NCBI GenBank assembly: GCA_963580285.1 | Contig: CAUZLF010000733.1 | Span: 89,001-153,000 of the forward strand | DNA from: Lucinisca nassula | Lineage: Eukaryota; Mollusca; Bivalvia; Lucinida; Lucinidae | Direction of reading: 5' to 3' | DNA length: 64,000 nt | In this document: one piece after another, positions 1 through 12,053 of the stretch | Position numbering within the stretch: position 1 is the stretch's first letter | Layout: each line of letters opens with the position of its first letter | Position numbers and translations under genes: made by a program | The notes under the pieces: generated by a model | Seen by the model: only the letters and a program-made list of their open reading frames with translations | Databases searched by the model: none | What the model was told of the DNA's origin: nothing

Positions 1-258
1 AGCGGGATTTCTTCTAACAATGGCGAAAGGTTGTGAGATTTTGAAGGAAACAACAACATGATTGCCGATTTTCAGCGTGTTAGAATCGAAATAGATCAGC
101 TCTTGTCTGTGATTTGTTGAGTAATAAATCACAGTTTGTCGGTCAGTTGTAAGTAGACAAATCACGCGCGCTACGCGCTTGTGATTTGTCTACTTTACAA
201 CTGACCTCCAAACTGTGATTTATTACTCAACAAATCACAGCTAGAGCTGATCTATTTC
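1..258. mobile_element. Palindromic foldback element P1, copy 1 (runs off window start)
   Basis: Positions 88-258 form a long imperfect palindrome that starts GAAATAGATCAGCTC and ends with its complement, with a GC-rich centre near 165-178. Bases 1-87 match the reverse complement of 50745-50832, so the repeat unit extends outward beyond the palindrome and past the window edge. No coding capacity is seen. A non-autonomous DNA element is the simplest reading; its true left end and any target duplication lie outside the window. Confidence 0.75.
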
Positions 259-267
259 TTAAACAAC

Positions 268-521
268 GACGTCATCACTATTTAGGTTATTTTGGAGACG
301 TTGCTTTCAATTTTTTGGGACTTTTATCCGACATTGAAATGTAATGACACTTCAAGCCCTGCCACCAAATACCCCCGCCCCCACTAGTGTTTATATGCAT
401 GGAGGGTCTAACTTAGATCTTCTAAGCGGGTTACCAGTACTCATGTGCAGTCAGTTTCAGCTCCGCGCGTGGAAGCACCATGCAGCCCAATCTATTTCTC
501 CAAGCCCCGATGGGCGGGGTC
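268..521 (-). mobile_element. SINE-B copy (about 300 bp family)
   Basis: This copy matches the repeat also found near 5047, 20476, 24427, 39126, 52142, 54907 and 55474. Read on the minus strand the family starts at a GGCCCCGCCCATCGGGGC-like head and ends GTTGACGGGGACGTTAAACC followed by a CAAA-rich tail. Better copies have 12-14 bp target duplications, so retroposition is likely. This copy lost its CAAA tail. Confidence 0.75.
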
Positions 522-974
522 TATGACCTTATTGTGAGTATGCGTGTTTAACAGCCTAGGAAAGGCCGAAAAATACGCAATTTACACCTCCTCCCTTCAA
601 ATTCAATAAAACATAAAAGTGGGAGTTACAAGGGTAGAAATTATTGTCCAAAATGTTGTCAAAACATGGACGAGGTTGACAAACGAGCACTCACAATCTA
701 TGTTTTGACTGGAAATGCTTTTTTTTTTCATTTGAAAAATCCAAATGCTAGTTTTAGAGAATTATAAGGAACAATTTTGGCAATTTTGATGCGTGTGTGG
801 GTGTGGGATAGGGGGTGCGATTCTAATGAATGTTCACAACATTTCTTTCTTGTAGTACAAATTAGAGGAAAACGGTCTATTACATAACCTTATTTGAATT
901 CTTTTTTACGCCAAAGTCCTAATAACGGCCAGTCTTTAGGGAACGAACATTACCGTTATAAAGAGGGCCATCTG
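522..974. other. No feature recognised
   Basis: AT-rich sequence with short T-runs. No repeat family, RNA gene or convincing coding region was seen. Confidence 0.5.
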
Positions 975-1075
975 TAACAACAACAACAGCAGCAGCAGCA
1001 GCAATAATAACAACAACGATAGTGATAATAATAGCAATAATAATATGAAAATGGTGATAATGATGATAGAAGTAA
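975..1075. repeat. Compound trinucleotide microsatellite
   Basis: Successive AAC, AGC, AAT and GAT triplets degenerate from left to right. Open frames through it are low-complexity artefacts. Confidence 0.85.
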
Positions 1076-1228
1076 TTATCACCATTTTTTTTATTGTACT
1101 CGACCAAAGACATATTAAATACTTTTTGTTCTTGTTTTGGATCAACATTGAAACAATGTTAGAACAACGTCAGTGTCGTACATGACAACTCGTTCCGATA
1201 TTATACTGTTTGTACTTGTAGTCAATCA

Positions 1229-1440
1229 GAAGCCTCTGTGGTGTAGTGGTTACGCTACTCGCCTTGTAAACCAGGCGGATGAGTCTTTAAACCGAGGTCC
1301 CGTCTCCGTATGACCTTAGCTGTTGGTGGGACGTAAAACTAGAACACTCACTTGTAGTCATTCATCAGCTGTTCATACCGGAGAAGAGCCACATTACATT
1401 TTATGAGCCGGGCACGATAAAAGGGGGTCTTTCAAGGTAT
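1229..1440 (+). mobile_element. Degenerate tRNA-headed SINE (SINE-F)
   Basis: A box-A-like TGGTGTAGTGG (1238-1248) and a poor box B near 1285-1295 resemble a tRNA 5' part. The body contains GTTGGTGGGACGTAAAAC, a typical SINE body phrase. No other full copy is in the window, so boundaries are uncertain. Confidence 0.5.
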
Positions 1441-4400
1441 AGGAAATTTGCATTAGTTTCTGCCCACGCTTGGATTCTGATGAAACTATGCACAATAATT
1501 GCCTTGGGTATAACCATTATAATTACGATGCATTCGCTTTTAAATTTTATTTCCGTAGTACATTTATTACATATTTTATGAAGTCTCTATCACAACAGAG
1601 AGTGCTCTCATGTAAACTTGTCTACAGTATTCAGAGTTTCATATATCTAATGCTGATGTGTTTTATGAATTAAAGCCATAATTGGTGAGTTAGTTGATAC
1701 TATGAATGACATCATATGTCTAGTAATAGTGGCAGGGCATTCAGTTTTCTTTGATGGTGTCCCCATATTTCAGCTCCTATTTTTGTATTCATTAAAATTG
1801 TATATGCATTTTTACCATGTTCCAATTTTTGTCAAGACACCATTTTAGCATAAAAACTACCCACATATCTTAGGAACATGTTGATGAATTTTGATGGAAA
1901 TTGAGGACCGGTAACATTGTGTTTTAACAGACTGAATACTGATAGTCCTGATTCCGTAAAATGTGAAATTATATGATTATCATGTTTTGGTCATGCTGTT
2001 TAATAATACTTTACTATTGCTTTCAATTTGGATGGCTATTGTGTAAAATAGTTTGTTTAAGTAGTTCATAGCATAATTATAAGTATTATTTCAAAATATC
2101 CATTTCGGTAAGTTTGCCCCCTATGGAACAAACTATTTTGTCTACAGAACTATACCGCAAAGGTTTTGATGACAAACATCATCAAACGCACCCATGTAAT
2201 CATGTGCACAGTTTTCTTTCTGTCTTTCTTGTCTAATTTGGCAATGGTGCTAACGTGATGTTTAGATTTAACATTCAAATAAACAACATTCCAGTCACTT
2301 TAGATGTTGCTTCAGATTTTGTGAGATTTGTTATCCGACGCGAGATAAATGACTCTCAAGTTAAATCGTTGTTTGTTTATTTAACCCTAACTGTTCATTT
2401 AAAAAGAAAGGTTTACTCAATAACACTTGGGAAAATCAATAACACTTGAGATTACTTTTCCTTGACATTAAGTTTTCAGAATTTGTATCTGCATAGGCAC
2501 TAGCCAATCTATCTTTTTTGTATAGCCCCTATGAACGAAATCAAACGGCTTCCTGAAGCTGTATTCCAAAGCCATTTGAATATGCTTTTAGAATTCACAT
2601 GGTCGTACATTCGTCAGTGTTCCAAATCTTATGTGATCATGATTGTGTTGTCTATATAGTTATAAAGGTCTTTCACTTCATTTACCTGTCTCAGCAGTTG
2701 TTGCAGTAATTACAAAGCACATTATGTAAGATATCAAGAAGCATTTAAACTGTTGATAATAATTATTCAATCTGTGAGAAGTTATCGCATTACTCATAGG
2801 ATTGTAAATTATTTTCAGTAAAAACATTGTGATGCTTTTTTTCCGTCCAAACACTGCAATGCTCTTTCTAAGCTGAAAGATACATTGCACAGAAATGTAC
2901 TGGTAATTATTAATGAACAAAAGCAAGCAAGAACAGTGCTTAAAAAAACAGTGAACTTGCATTCAGCAGAAACATTCAAGAAGTGGTTGAAAGTTTTACA
3001 ACCAGAAAAAATACTAAAAGCTCGCTTCTGATAAATTAACCACTATATTGACAAAGTAAATAGAAAAAAAAATAAGAGACTAAAGAAACGTCAACAATTA
3101 CAAAACCAATGCAGAAAAGAGACATATTTATGTTTGTGTACTATAAGGAAGGAAACTGTTTCTCTCCCTGTCTAATAGCAAAATTTCTCTAGGTCGTGGA
3201 ACAGCTTTGTTTACAACAAATATTCTGCGCCTAATCCATCAATGATATCTTTTGCAACAGAAACTAAATATCAGTGACATTTCGATTTTTGGAAATACTA
3301 ACCAATAATTACTGTAACTTTTTTGTTATGATAATAATCCAGTGTTCATAAAGACAGTATATCTAAGGCTTAATCTGGCCATGGATTTATCAACGGAACA
3401 ATTTTTACTAGTAACAACAAACCACTGACCATTGCGTCCTTGCATACCAGCTTGGTATGGAAATGAAAATAATGGATCTCCTTTCCTTACACCTATTTGA
3501 GTAGCATGACTTTTGCAAAGTCATTAAATAAAGTTGCACGTGTTCACAATAATTTTGCTGCTAATAAAATAGCAATATAATGTTGTTAAGCCTAATTTGT
3601 TGATTAGAATACCTTTTGAGTTAGTGTTTTACTATCTACTATTTTGGATAGATCATAGTGTATAAATGAAAGAAAAATATCATAAATTCATGATATTTTA
3701 ACAGTTTCTAAGCTAGATCAGCTCAGTATGTATTCATTTTGATTTGTATAATCTCATTTTTATTACGTAAGTGTTACGAATTGCCTTTTTGTAAGGTTCT
3801 TGGATGATTTCAATAAAATAGTAAATTTTGCAGAAACGACTTACATCCATTAAAGGTGTAAAACTACAGTGTTTCCGGTTTCGGATTTTCATGAAATTTG
3901 GCATAGCTAAAGAAGATACATATGGCAAGTTTTCCTAGCAAAATGAAGTCTTGACAAAGACTAGAACATATTTTTCTTAGGGATTGAATTTTGATAATTT
4001 TTTAAAATTTTAATTAAAAAATGAGATTTTTGATAATTGTTTTATCAGAAAATGTAAACTTTAATTAATTCAAAAGTTTTTTTTAGTATCAAAGGAATGC
4101 CTATGGAGTTCTGCATTCAATCCAGTTCACAGATCTTGAAACTAAATAAAACATAAGATTTAAGACGCACTTATTTAGAGGCAGACACCAGTTCATGGAG
4201 GGAGTCAGTTAGAGTGGCCTCCTGAGTCCTACTTTGATTTATATAATTTATCAAATGCATTTTTATAGGTCGTATATGCTGAGTTATTAATATACACAGT
4301 TTAAAGAAAAAACATGCATGGGCACAAATGAAAGACCCCCTTTACAAAGATATGCTCGCCATGCGAAGAGTGGAAGACAAGACCAGGCCGCGTCTCCGCG

Positions 4401-4730
4401 CAATCTGATTAGTGTTTTCGATGGCACCATAAAAAAACAACTAAGCTTTCCTAGCCACCGACAAACCGAGACTACGACCAGACTGCGCATCATTTAGCGC
4501 TAAAATACTAAAACTAGCGTTTTTTTTTTTTTTTTTTTTTGTCAGGTTACTTCTTCTTTCTACTGCAAATATAAATAGGTAGCGCTCGTTAGAACCACCT
4601 AAATGAAGAGGTTTTTATGAGTACCCACATTCTGTGTAAGGGGTATGATAAATACCTGGTAAATTCCGTAACATTATAGGTGGGGTTTAGAGGGGCGTTC
4701 GCCGCACTGGCTGTATAAATGTAATTGAAG
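1441..4730. other. Long AT-rich stretch without recognised genes
   Basis: No coding region, RNA gene or named repeat could be supported. A T-run lies at 4520-4541. Short open frames here are not conserved-looking. The stretch could be intron or intergenic DNA. Confidence 0.5.
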
Positions 4731-4904
4731 CCATTCACCTTATTTGCATTATCTGCTGGTTCCTAGTCTGAAGGTTATCAGTGTTGGAAAAATAGGTAAC
4801 CAGACCCCCATGACAAGGTCAGGGGGGTCTGGTTATATGTTTTTTTTTAAATATTGACAATGTGCAAGCTGGGAGCCAGCAAATAATGCAAATATGGTGA
4901 ATGG
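4731..4904. mobile_element. Foldback MITE (CCATTCACC ends)
   Basis: The outer ends CCATTCACCTTATTTGCATT and AATGCAAATATGGTGAATGG are inverted, and an inner inverted pair (AACCAGACCCCC / GGGGGGTCTGGTT) flanks the centre at about 4812. Related half-copies lie at 34475-34600 and 59563-59637. Confidence 0.7.
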
Positions 4905-5046
4905 TAGTCGATATACAGTAGTTTGCACTCTAGCAATAGTTACCTTACGTAACAAAGATTATGACAGGCAGTAATCATGTATATTGTAGGTAAAACTTTC
5001 CTAGATGTGAAAGGGCTACATTAACCCCTAACCCAAATTTTCATGA

Positions 5047-5272
5047 GTTTGTTTTTGTTTGTTTGAATTGAGGTTCTATTTTTGGAGACGTTGCTTCCGA
5101 TTTTTTCGGACTTTTACCCGACATTGAGATGAAATGACATCTCAAGCCCTATCGCCCATAGAAAACGCTAGGGTTTCAGATGCGGTCCGACTCGCATCAC
5201 TTTTCCTGGGCAGACTTAGACCTAAGCTGTTTACCGGTATTCAAGTTCGGTCGGTGTCAGCTCTGCGCCGAC
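5047..5272 (-). mobile_element. SINE-B copy, 5'-truncated
   Basis: The TTTGTTTG tail at the left and the GGAGACGTTGCTTCC and CATTGAGATGAAATGACATC segments identify the family. The head beyond CAGCTCTGCGCC is missing and the body is diverged. Confidence 0.7.
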
Positions 5273-5440
5273 TGTTTTCCAGTGTCCCCAAAAGGAGGAA
5301 AGTTACGTTTTCTTTAAAATGAAAGATAATTATGATGATGATGATGATGATGATAATCTACGTTGAAAAGGTTCAAATCAGCTTTTGATAAATGGTAAAA
5401 AGATGCAAAATATCTTGTTGTCCTTCAAAATGTATTGGAG

Positions 5441-5492
5441 TCTCTCTCTCTCTTTCTCTCTCTCTCTCTCACTCTTTCTCTCTCTCTCTCTC

Positions 5493-5527
<35 letters not shown>
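5441..5527. repeat. (TC)n microsatellite
   Basis: A nearly pure CT/TC dinucleotide run with a few interruptions (CA, TTT). Confidence 0.95.
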
Positions 5528-5530
<3 letters not shown>

Positions 5531-5979
5531 CTGCGTAGATCGAAAGGAAGGTTCTATCATGTGCACCCAGTTATGACTTCGATCACCATATGTCCTTCTT
5601 CATTTTGAATGCAGACGCTTTTGGTCAAACACAACAAAGACTCTGATCAGAATCGACGCCGCCATTTTTCCTGGACAGGCTAAGATCTAAGCGGTTCACT
5701 TGAATGAATATATCGAGTAATCTGACTGGCTGATAGCTGGTAATTGGTGTGGCTGAATTAATATATTCATCAGGAGAAGAGTTAATAATGCCCGAAAGCT
5801 CACAATTGTAATGTTACAGATTGGAGTCATATGAATGTATTGTGACCATGTGACACACCTACTAACCATATACAGTGAAACTATGCTATCTCGAACACGG
5901 GTTCTCGTTTACCGAGTAATTCGAAATCATTCTGCAGTCTACCTCTTGTTATTTATGTTTTAGGTAAGCTTAAGGCGGT

Positions 5980-6298
5980 CTGTTTGATTGTACCGGCCTC
6001 GGTAGCTAGTCGGATGCGCGTCTGACTGGTGATCAGGGGAACGCGGGTTCGATACCTGCCGGGGTCGGCAACATGTTTTCGTGGAGATTGATCATGAAAT
6101 CTTTTCTGCGGTCATTCTCTCCCTTCCGCTGATTCAAGAAGGGCAGTTGTCAGTTTCTGGCGAAAGTATGTGCACTGTACTGGTTAACCGCTTACGTATA
6201 AGCCTGCCATAGGTAAACTGACCGGCTCAAAAATGACCTAAAATAGTGTTGACTGGGCCGTTAAACTCCAATGCAAACAAACAAACTGTTTGATTGTA
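5980..6298 (+). mobile_element. tRNA-derived SINE-A with target duplication
   Basis: The element proper is 5993-6285, flanked by the 13 bp duplication CTGTTTGATTGTA (5980-5992 and 6286-6298). The tRNA-like head carries box B GGTTCGATACC, a SINE body follows, and it ends GTTGACTGGGCCGTTAAACTCC plus a CAAA-rich tail. Duplication and tail indicate LINE-mediated retroposition. Other copies are at 15171, 24883, 28835 (partial) and 39683. Confidence 0.92.
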
Positions 6299-6791
6299 TC
6301 ATGTTGTGTGTACTCGTTAGCGATTCTAATACATACAAACAACGTACATACACATATTTATTACATGCTTAATCGAAAATAAATTCTGAGGACATCCCGA
6401 AAGGATAAATAGGTGCGAGTCGGACCACTAACGACTATATAATTTTGACCCCTTGAACCCCACTTTTGTGTAGAAAAACTGAGGTTTACAGGGGTATGCA
6501 TTACAAAGGACACCCGTTATAACCACAGTTTTTGTTCCCAATTATTGTGTCGTTATAAAGAATTTGGCGTTATAAAGAATCCCAGGTAGGAGTATGATAG
6601 CTAATGAAAGGCCTTTTCTCCATTATTACTCAAAGAAACAAATGTTATAGACATCCTCGGTGGGGATTCTAACAAATTTCTATAAAATTTGTTTCTTGGA
6701 GCATGTGATTACAAGACCCTTTCATGACTATGGACTCGATTTGTGCAATTCCAACCCGAGGGAAACCCACGCCACTAGAAACCGAGGCTAA
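6299..6791. other. No gene; GTTATAAAG-type repeat traces
   Basis: CGTTATAAAG and GTTATAAC phrases at 6515-6585 recur at 7100-7150 and resemble degenerate pogo/Tigger-like inverted ends. They may be the two ends of an old element into which MITE copy M1 inserted. Support is weak. Confidence 0.3.
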
Positions 6792-7070
6792 CATCACGTA
6801 AACAAAGTCCGTGATATGAATAACCCCATAAACCCCACTTTTTATAGAGACAACAGGGGTTTAAGGGGATATTCATTAGTTTTCTTATTTCTGCTCCAAG
6901 ACATAGGGTGTGGGTATTCGTTAGAACCGCCTCGATGTGGCGGTTCTAACGAGCACACACAACCTATGTTTGCAGTATAAACAAGAAAAATGCCACGAAT
7001 TTTCATAAAAAGTAGCCATTTTGGAGATGTGAAAAAATGCACTATGCTGCACGGGTATGTTATCGTAATG
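6792..7070. mobile_element. MITE family M, copy M1
   Basis: The central inverted repeat GTTAGAACCGCCTCGATG..GGCGGTTCTAAC is flanked by the family arms (CTTATTTCTGCTCC on the left) and CATCACG / CGTAATG ends. The left arm has the GGGGTTTA block seen in all full copies. It is non-coding. Confidence 0.85.
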
Positions 7071-7160
7071 AGCCTTCAGCTAAGCTGCTATTCCATTCAA
7101 ATTGTCGTTATAACGAGTTTTGCCGTCATAACGAATGTCGGTATAAAGAGGATTGTCTGT

Positions 7161-7372
7161 ATTTTTCTTATTTCTGCTCTAAAATAAAGATTGTGCGTAC
7201 TTGTTAGAAACGGCTCATCCGTTAGAACCGATGAGGCGGTTCTAACGTGTACCCACAATATATATATATATTGAACAGAAATAAGAAAAAAATCACAATT
7301 TTTTATCTGAAAGTGTTTTTTTTTGCGGCTGTAAAATTTCCAATGTATTTGTACAGGCGTGTCTTCGTAATG
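7161..7372. mobile_element. MITE family M, copy M2 (left-truncated)
   Basis: It shares the core hairpin (here with an extra internal duplication of the arm) and the right end GGCGTGTCTTCGTAATG. The left block with GGGGTTTA is missing. Confidence 0.8.
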
Positions 7373-7640
7373 CCTTAAACTTGGGGAGTATGCCTTTGAA
7401 GTGTCATTTCTTCCCAATGTCAGGTAAGATACATTCAGTGACATCAACCTAGGGTCCCCTGGGTTGCACCGGGGCCATGCTAAATGAAAGGCTATATAAG
7501 AAACTGTTCCAATTCACACCCCACAACCACACATATGCTTGTTCCTTAAGATAAGGCATATCAAGTGACACCAACCTGGGGGTCCCCTTGGTGCGCTGGG
7601 GCTGGCTATGCCCTTCCCTTCCACCTTATAAAAGGCGATC
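7373..7640. repeat. Degenerate 165 bp-type repeat units (family R)
   Basis: Phrases such as AAGATAAGGCATATCAAGTG and GGGTCCCCTTGG repeat here and in 9960-11250 within the 5.2 kb element. No protein is encoded. Confidence 0.5.
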
Positions 7641-7689
7641 CTCTGTGGCCATTCTTCCACTACTGCCCACGAGTATAGAAGTCTTAGAA

Positions 7690-8033
7690 ATATACAATCA
7701 AAACGGAGGAATGCTCCTCTGTTGGGCTAAACTGATTTTCGAAAGATTTTTACGTGCAGAATAATGTTATATAACAATCGCAGAAGGGGTTAATTTCTTG
7801 GAAACCTTCGTTGGTAAGGATCTAGCTGAACAGAGGATTGTATTACTGGTGCCTTGACTTGTGCTGAGCCATATGTAAGACTCTAAACTATTCTTTCAAC
7901 AGAGGGAAACTCCTGTGTACATAAGAACAGAGGATACGTCCTCTTTAGATGGACTGATTTTCATAAGAAAATCCTCTTTTCAGATTGTATGCCTGATGCC
8001 TTGATGGCTGAGCCATATGTGAGGTTTAAAATA
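7690..8033. repeat. Hairpin array H, left part
   Basis: It contains degenerate copies of the AACAGAGG..CCTCTGTT hairpin and the linkers GATGCCTTGA and GAGCCATATGT. It is contiguous in sequence logic with 13262-15800; the 5.2 kb element at 8034-13261 interrupts it. Confidence 0.8.
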
Positions 8034-8240
8034 GGAAGTGTCTCCTGACAACCGGTTGTCAGGAGCATTTTTGCTATGTAAAATGCTCCTGACAACCGGT
8101 TGTCAGGAGCATTTTTGCCATCAAAAATGCTCCTGACAACCAGCAATATTTTTTCCAATAAAAACCTGTGATATTTGTATTATTTTATTTACCCTTTTAG
8201 TATTTCATGGTTCTTGATACATGTTTAATGCTTTTTTGTC
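8034..8240 (+). repeat. Left inverted end of the 5.2 kb element
   Basis: Starts GGAAGTGTCTCCTGACAACC, has two full palindromes and a third partial one separated by CATTTTTGC linkers, and ends at CTTTTTTGTC. Confidence 0.85.
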
Positions 8241-9163
8241 ATTTTTTAGTATTCAAACGAACTTAATTCATGTAATTTTCATTTTGTTTTTGTTTTTGAA
8301 ATAAATTCCAAGAATTGGATCAATCAAATTCTGGCCTATTGTTTTTGTAATTGCAATTCTGTTGAACTTCAGACCAGGGTATGTCAGTCTGAATTTACAA
8401 TGTAGACCTGGATAACCAGGTTTTATTTGACATGATTTGAAAATAGATTTTAAAGTTATATTTGCTATCCTATCACAAACTGGGGCTGATGGTAGCTGAT
8501 TGAGAACAGGTTCAAACCTTGTGACATGGAAAAAAATACTTTCTGTTCTGAAGGATATGGTCTTCAGTCTGCAACAGGATACTGTGGTTTTTGTTTGTTT
8601 GACAATTATTTCTGAATGGCCTCTTGTGTCAAACAAGGTTTTGGATGGAAAAAATACATATATTTGCCAGCAACCATAAAAGCCAGCAGTTAGTCAAACT
8701 ACCAGTATGTGCAGCTATCAGTGAATCTGGAAAAAATATCTAACATGGCCAGTGGTGGAATGTTTATACATGTATCTGAGTGAAGACTGAAAAAATGGTT
8801 CTGGACTATGGCTTAAGACCTTAAGACTGTTTCATTATATTATCTGCAATACTGAATAATGGGCTCAGTCCAATATTTGACCACCCTGGTACTCGAAAAG
8901 AAGTTCACTGATAACAACCCCAGGACTTGGGGTTGGTTGGGTGGTTGGGGTGTGTGTGTGTGGGGGGGGGGGGGGGTATGCCCCCTCAGAAACAAAGACA
9001 TGGAAAAGTTAGCCCAAAATTTTGTCAAAAAGGGATCCACAGTAAAGTTCTGTTAGATTACTTAATTTGAAATTTGGGGATATGATAAAATATGGATATA
9101 AAATTTTGTAAGAGGGTTTCAAAGGGTCCCCTTGCCTGGACATGCAGCCCATTCCAAATCCAC
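8241..9163. other. Interior of the 5.2 kb element, no gene recognised
   Basis: The longest open frame (122 codons, minus strand, 8268-8636) has no recognisable domain. A GT/G-rich run lies at 8947-8977. Decayed transposase sequence cannot be excluded. Confidence 0.4.
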
Positions 9164-9813
9164 TTAACCCTTTACCACTCAGGGATTTTGTGAATTTCGC
9201 TGATTTTCACAGGGTTGCCCCTGACAGCAACTTCAACTAGCCATTGTTTCATAATGGATGGTCTGTTTTACACCAAACTGGGTATGAATGTTCATTGGGC
9301 AGTAGCCTTTCAAATGCAACCTTTCATGACTTGATCATTGTTGTCTTGGTAAAGAGGGGGCATCTCAAAGTTGGCAAAAAGTGTGTTTTCACATGAATTT
9401 TTGACCACATTTTACTCTTCACACAGCTGGCAAGGCAACAATTAAGGTGTTTGGCACTGGCCATTTTCACTGTTTGCAGCATGTTTTATCAGCATCAATT
9501 TTCAGGCATTTTTGACCCCAGACACCCTCAGATATAAATTTTAGCTGCCGGTTGGGCCATACACCCAAAATTTTTCCTTGTGTGAGTGGGGCGTTGCCCC
9601 CCTTCAATCCCCCCCCCCCCCCCCCCCAGAAAATTTTTAGTGGGGAGGTGCGCGAAAAAACAGGTCACTTTTTTGCCCAACAAATCCTAAAGCAAACATA
9701 ACTATCCAAGGGTAGAAATGCAGATTTTAGGTGCTTCTGGGCTTAAAATGGGGGGGGGGGGGGGGGAGGGGTGCAGACACGTAAAAACACGTATCTGAGT
9801 GGCAAAGGGTTAA
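9164..9813. mobile_element. TTAA-flanked piggyBac-type MITE
   Basis: Flanking TTAA sits at 9164-9167 and 9810-9813. The inverted ends are CCCTTTACCACTCAGGGA and TCTGAGTGGCAAAGGG. TTAA duplication and CCC start fit the piggyBac superfamily. The 642 bp interior is non-coding, with a C-run near 9608-9627 and a G-run near 9750-9766. Confidence 0.85.
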
Positions 9814-9959
9814 CTGAAATCTGGGAACCTACTGAATTTTAGTCTAAAATGCATTAATTATATCTGAAATATTATTTCTTGCAATAAAATGATGAAAAAA
9901 CATTAATTTGGTCAGTTGGGATTTTCTTCATTAAGCTTAATACATGTACATATGTATCA

Positions 9960-11250
9960 CAGAAACCTTTCAGATCCCTGTCCCTAAACCATGTATATTC
10001 TTAAGATAAGACACATTCAGTAATATTGACTGGGGGCTCCCCAAGGGTATGCCTCACATCTGGAGTTCAAGTAAAGCCAGCAGAGTGAAACTGACATCTC
10101 AAGCCAAGCCACCCAATGAAACCAATGTAGGATTTATATGCATGAAATGACATCTCAAGCCCAGCCGCCCAATGAAACCAATGTAGGATTTATATGCATG
10201 GTCGGTCCGACTCATATCACTTTGCCTGGTCAGGCTTACTAAGCAGTTTACCAGTCTTCATGTGCCGTCGATTATTTCTTTCGTACTAGTTTGATTTTTA
10301 TGTTCTCTGAGATGTTGCACTAATGAGTATGAGCTTACACCTCAGAAACTGTTAAGATCCCCACCCAAACCCTTAAGATACTGATCACAACAGTTGTCGC
10401 TGTTTTGACATCTGGTAGCTTTAAAAGTCATTTTTGTAAACAGTGTGAACCCAGATCTGAAGTGCAGTCTGATCAGAGTTCACATTGCCTGTATACAAAA
10501 AGATGCAGAAGACAATATGAACAGATGACATTTTGGATGCATGTTTTCGTGGCATCTTAAGGACTGAATCAAATATGTTCATTGATGCTGTTCCTTATGA
10601 TGAAACACATTTAATGGCATCAACCTTGTATCCTCTTTGGGTATGCTTCGATCGCCCACTTCAGTTCACTGTTGACTGAATATCTTGGAAACTGTTCAGA
10701 TCCTCAATGCTAAACGATATACATGTACACTGTTGTTCCTTATGATAAGATGCATCCATTTGTATTTATAAGAGAATCCCCAGGGTGCATGCCTCACCTC
10801 TCCAGTTCATATAAAGCTTAATATCTTGGAAAACATTTGGAAAATGTTCAGATCCCTATGCCTAAATAATAAATATTATTTCTCCTTATGACGCCACATT
10901 TACTGGCACTGACTGGGTCCCTAGAGGCTACGCCCCACCCCCTCCAGTTTAAATAAGGCTTAATAACTCAGAAACTGTTCTAATCTCCACCCCTGAACCA
11001 TACATATCATTATTCCTAATGATAAGATGCATCCTTTGACACTAATCAGGGCATGTGCTACTCCCTCCAGTTTGTATAAGGCTGAATATCGCAGAAACCG
11101 CTTAGATCCCCACTCCTAAACTGCATGAAGCATACATTTTGTTGCTTACATTTGGTTGCAACAACTATGGGTCACCTAGGGATATGCCCACCCTCTTCAG
11201 TACAAATAAGGCTTATCTTTGAAACCCTTCAGATTCCTAGCCCTTAACCA
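9960..11250. repeat. Degenerate tandem array, family R (about 165 bp units)
   Basis: Recurring phrases are CTTATGATAAGATGCATCC, CTCCAGTTCATATAAGGCTTA and AGAAACTGTTCAGATCCCCA. Units are strongly diverged. A partial SINE-B with a 56 bp internal tandem duplication sits at 10088-10265. Confidence 0.65.
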
Positions 11251-11260
11251 TCTCTGTTAT

Positions 11261-12053
11261 TATACTCGCTTTTTTCGAAGAAAATCGGGTATATTGTTTT
11301 CGTACCAGAGTTGAGTGGGCGTCAGTCTGTCCGTCTGTCTATCCATCCGTCACATTTCTTATAAATGGATCTCCTCTGCAACCACTGAAGTTACACTTTT
11401 GAATCTTTGCATGTGGACAGTACATGGTATGTAGATGGCAGTGGGCTACTTTTTGTAACCTTGACCCAAACATGGCCCCAAGATAAAAGGTCAAAAAGTA
11501 TGATTTTGCCATATCTCCAAAACTATTCGGGTTACACTTCGGAAACTTTGCTTATTGGATAGCCCTTGGAATATAGAATAAATGGGGCTACTTTTGGGAT
11601 GACCTTGACCTCAACATGACCCCAAGGTCAAGGTCAAAAAGTATGATTTTGCCATATCTTCTAAACTATTGGAGTTACACTTCTGAAACTTTGTTTATTG
11701 GATGGCCCTTGGAATATAGAATAAATTGGGCTACTTTTGTTGTGACCTTGACCTCAACATGCCCAAAGGTCAAAGGTAAAAAATATGAATTTGCCATATC
11801 TCCTAAACTATTGGAGTTACACTTCTGAAACTTAGGTTATTGGATGGCCGTTGGAATAAAGTAAAAATTGGAATACTTTCGGTGGACCTTAACATAACCC
11901 CAAGGTCAAAGGTCTTCTAAACTATAGGAGTTACACTTCTGAAACTTTGCTTATCAGTTAGAATGTTCTTTGCAACTTTTTTTCTTTAACTTACATGTAG
12001 TTTTGGCTAGCTAATACATAGTCGTTAGTGTTATTCATAGAAAAAGCGGGTAT
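11261..12053. mobile_element. Tandem-core element T0
   Basis: Ends ATACTCGCTTTTT (11262-11274) and AAAAAGCGGGTAT (12041-12053) are inverted, 12 of 13 bases. A CTGTCCGTCTGTC-rich stretch follows the left end, then four units of about 140 bp containing GACCTTGACCTCAACATG and TTGGAGTTACACTTCTGAAA. No protein is encoded. Confidence 0.75.

Noticed and set aside
5378..5576. Arg/Glu- or Ser/Leu-repeat peptides
   Set aside because: Translations of the (TC)n microsatellite.
5993..6065. Functional tRNA gene
   Set aside because: SINE-A head: continues into the SINE body, has a CAAA tail and target duplications.
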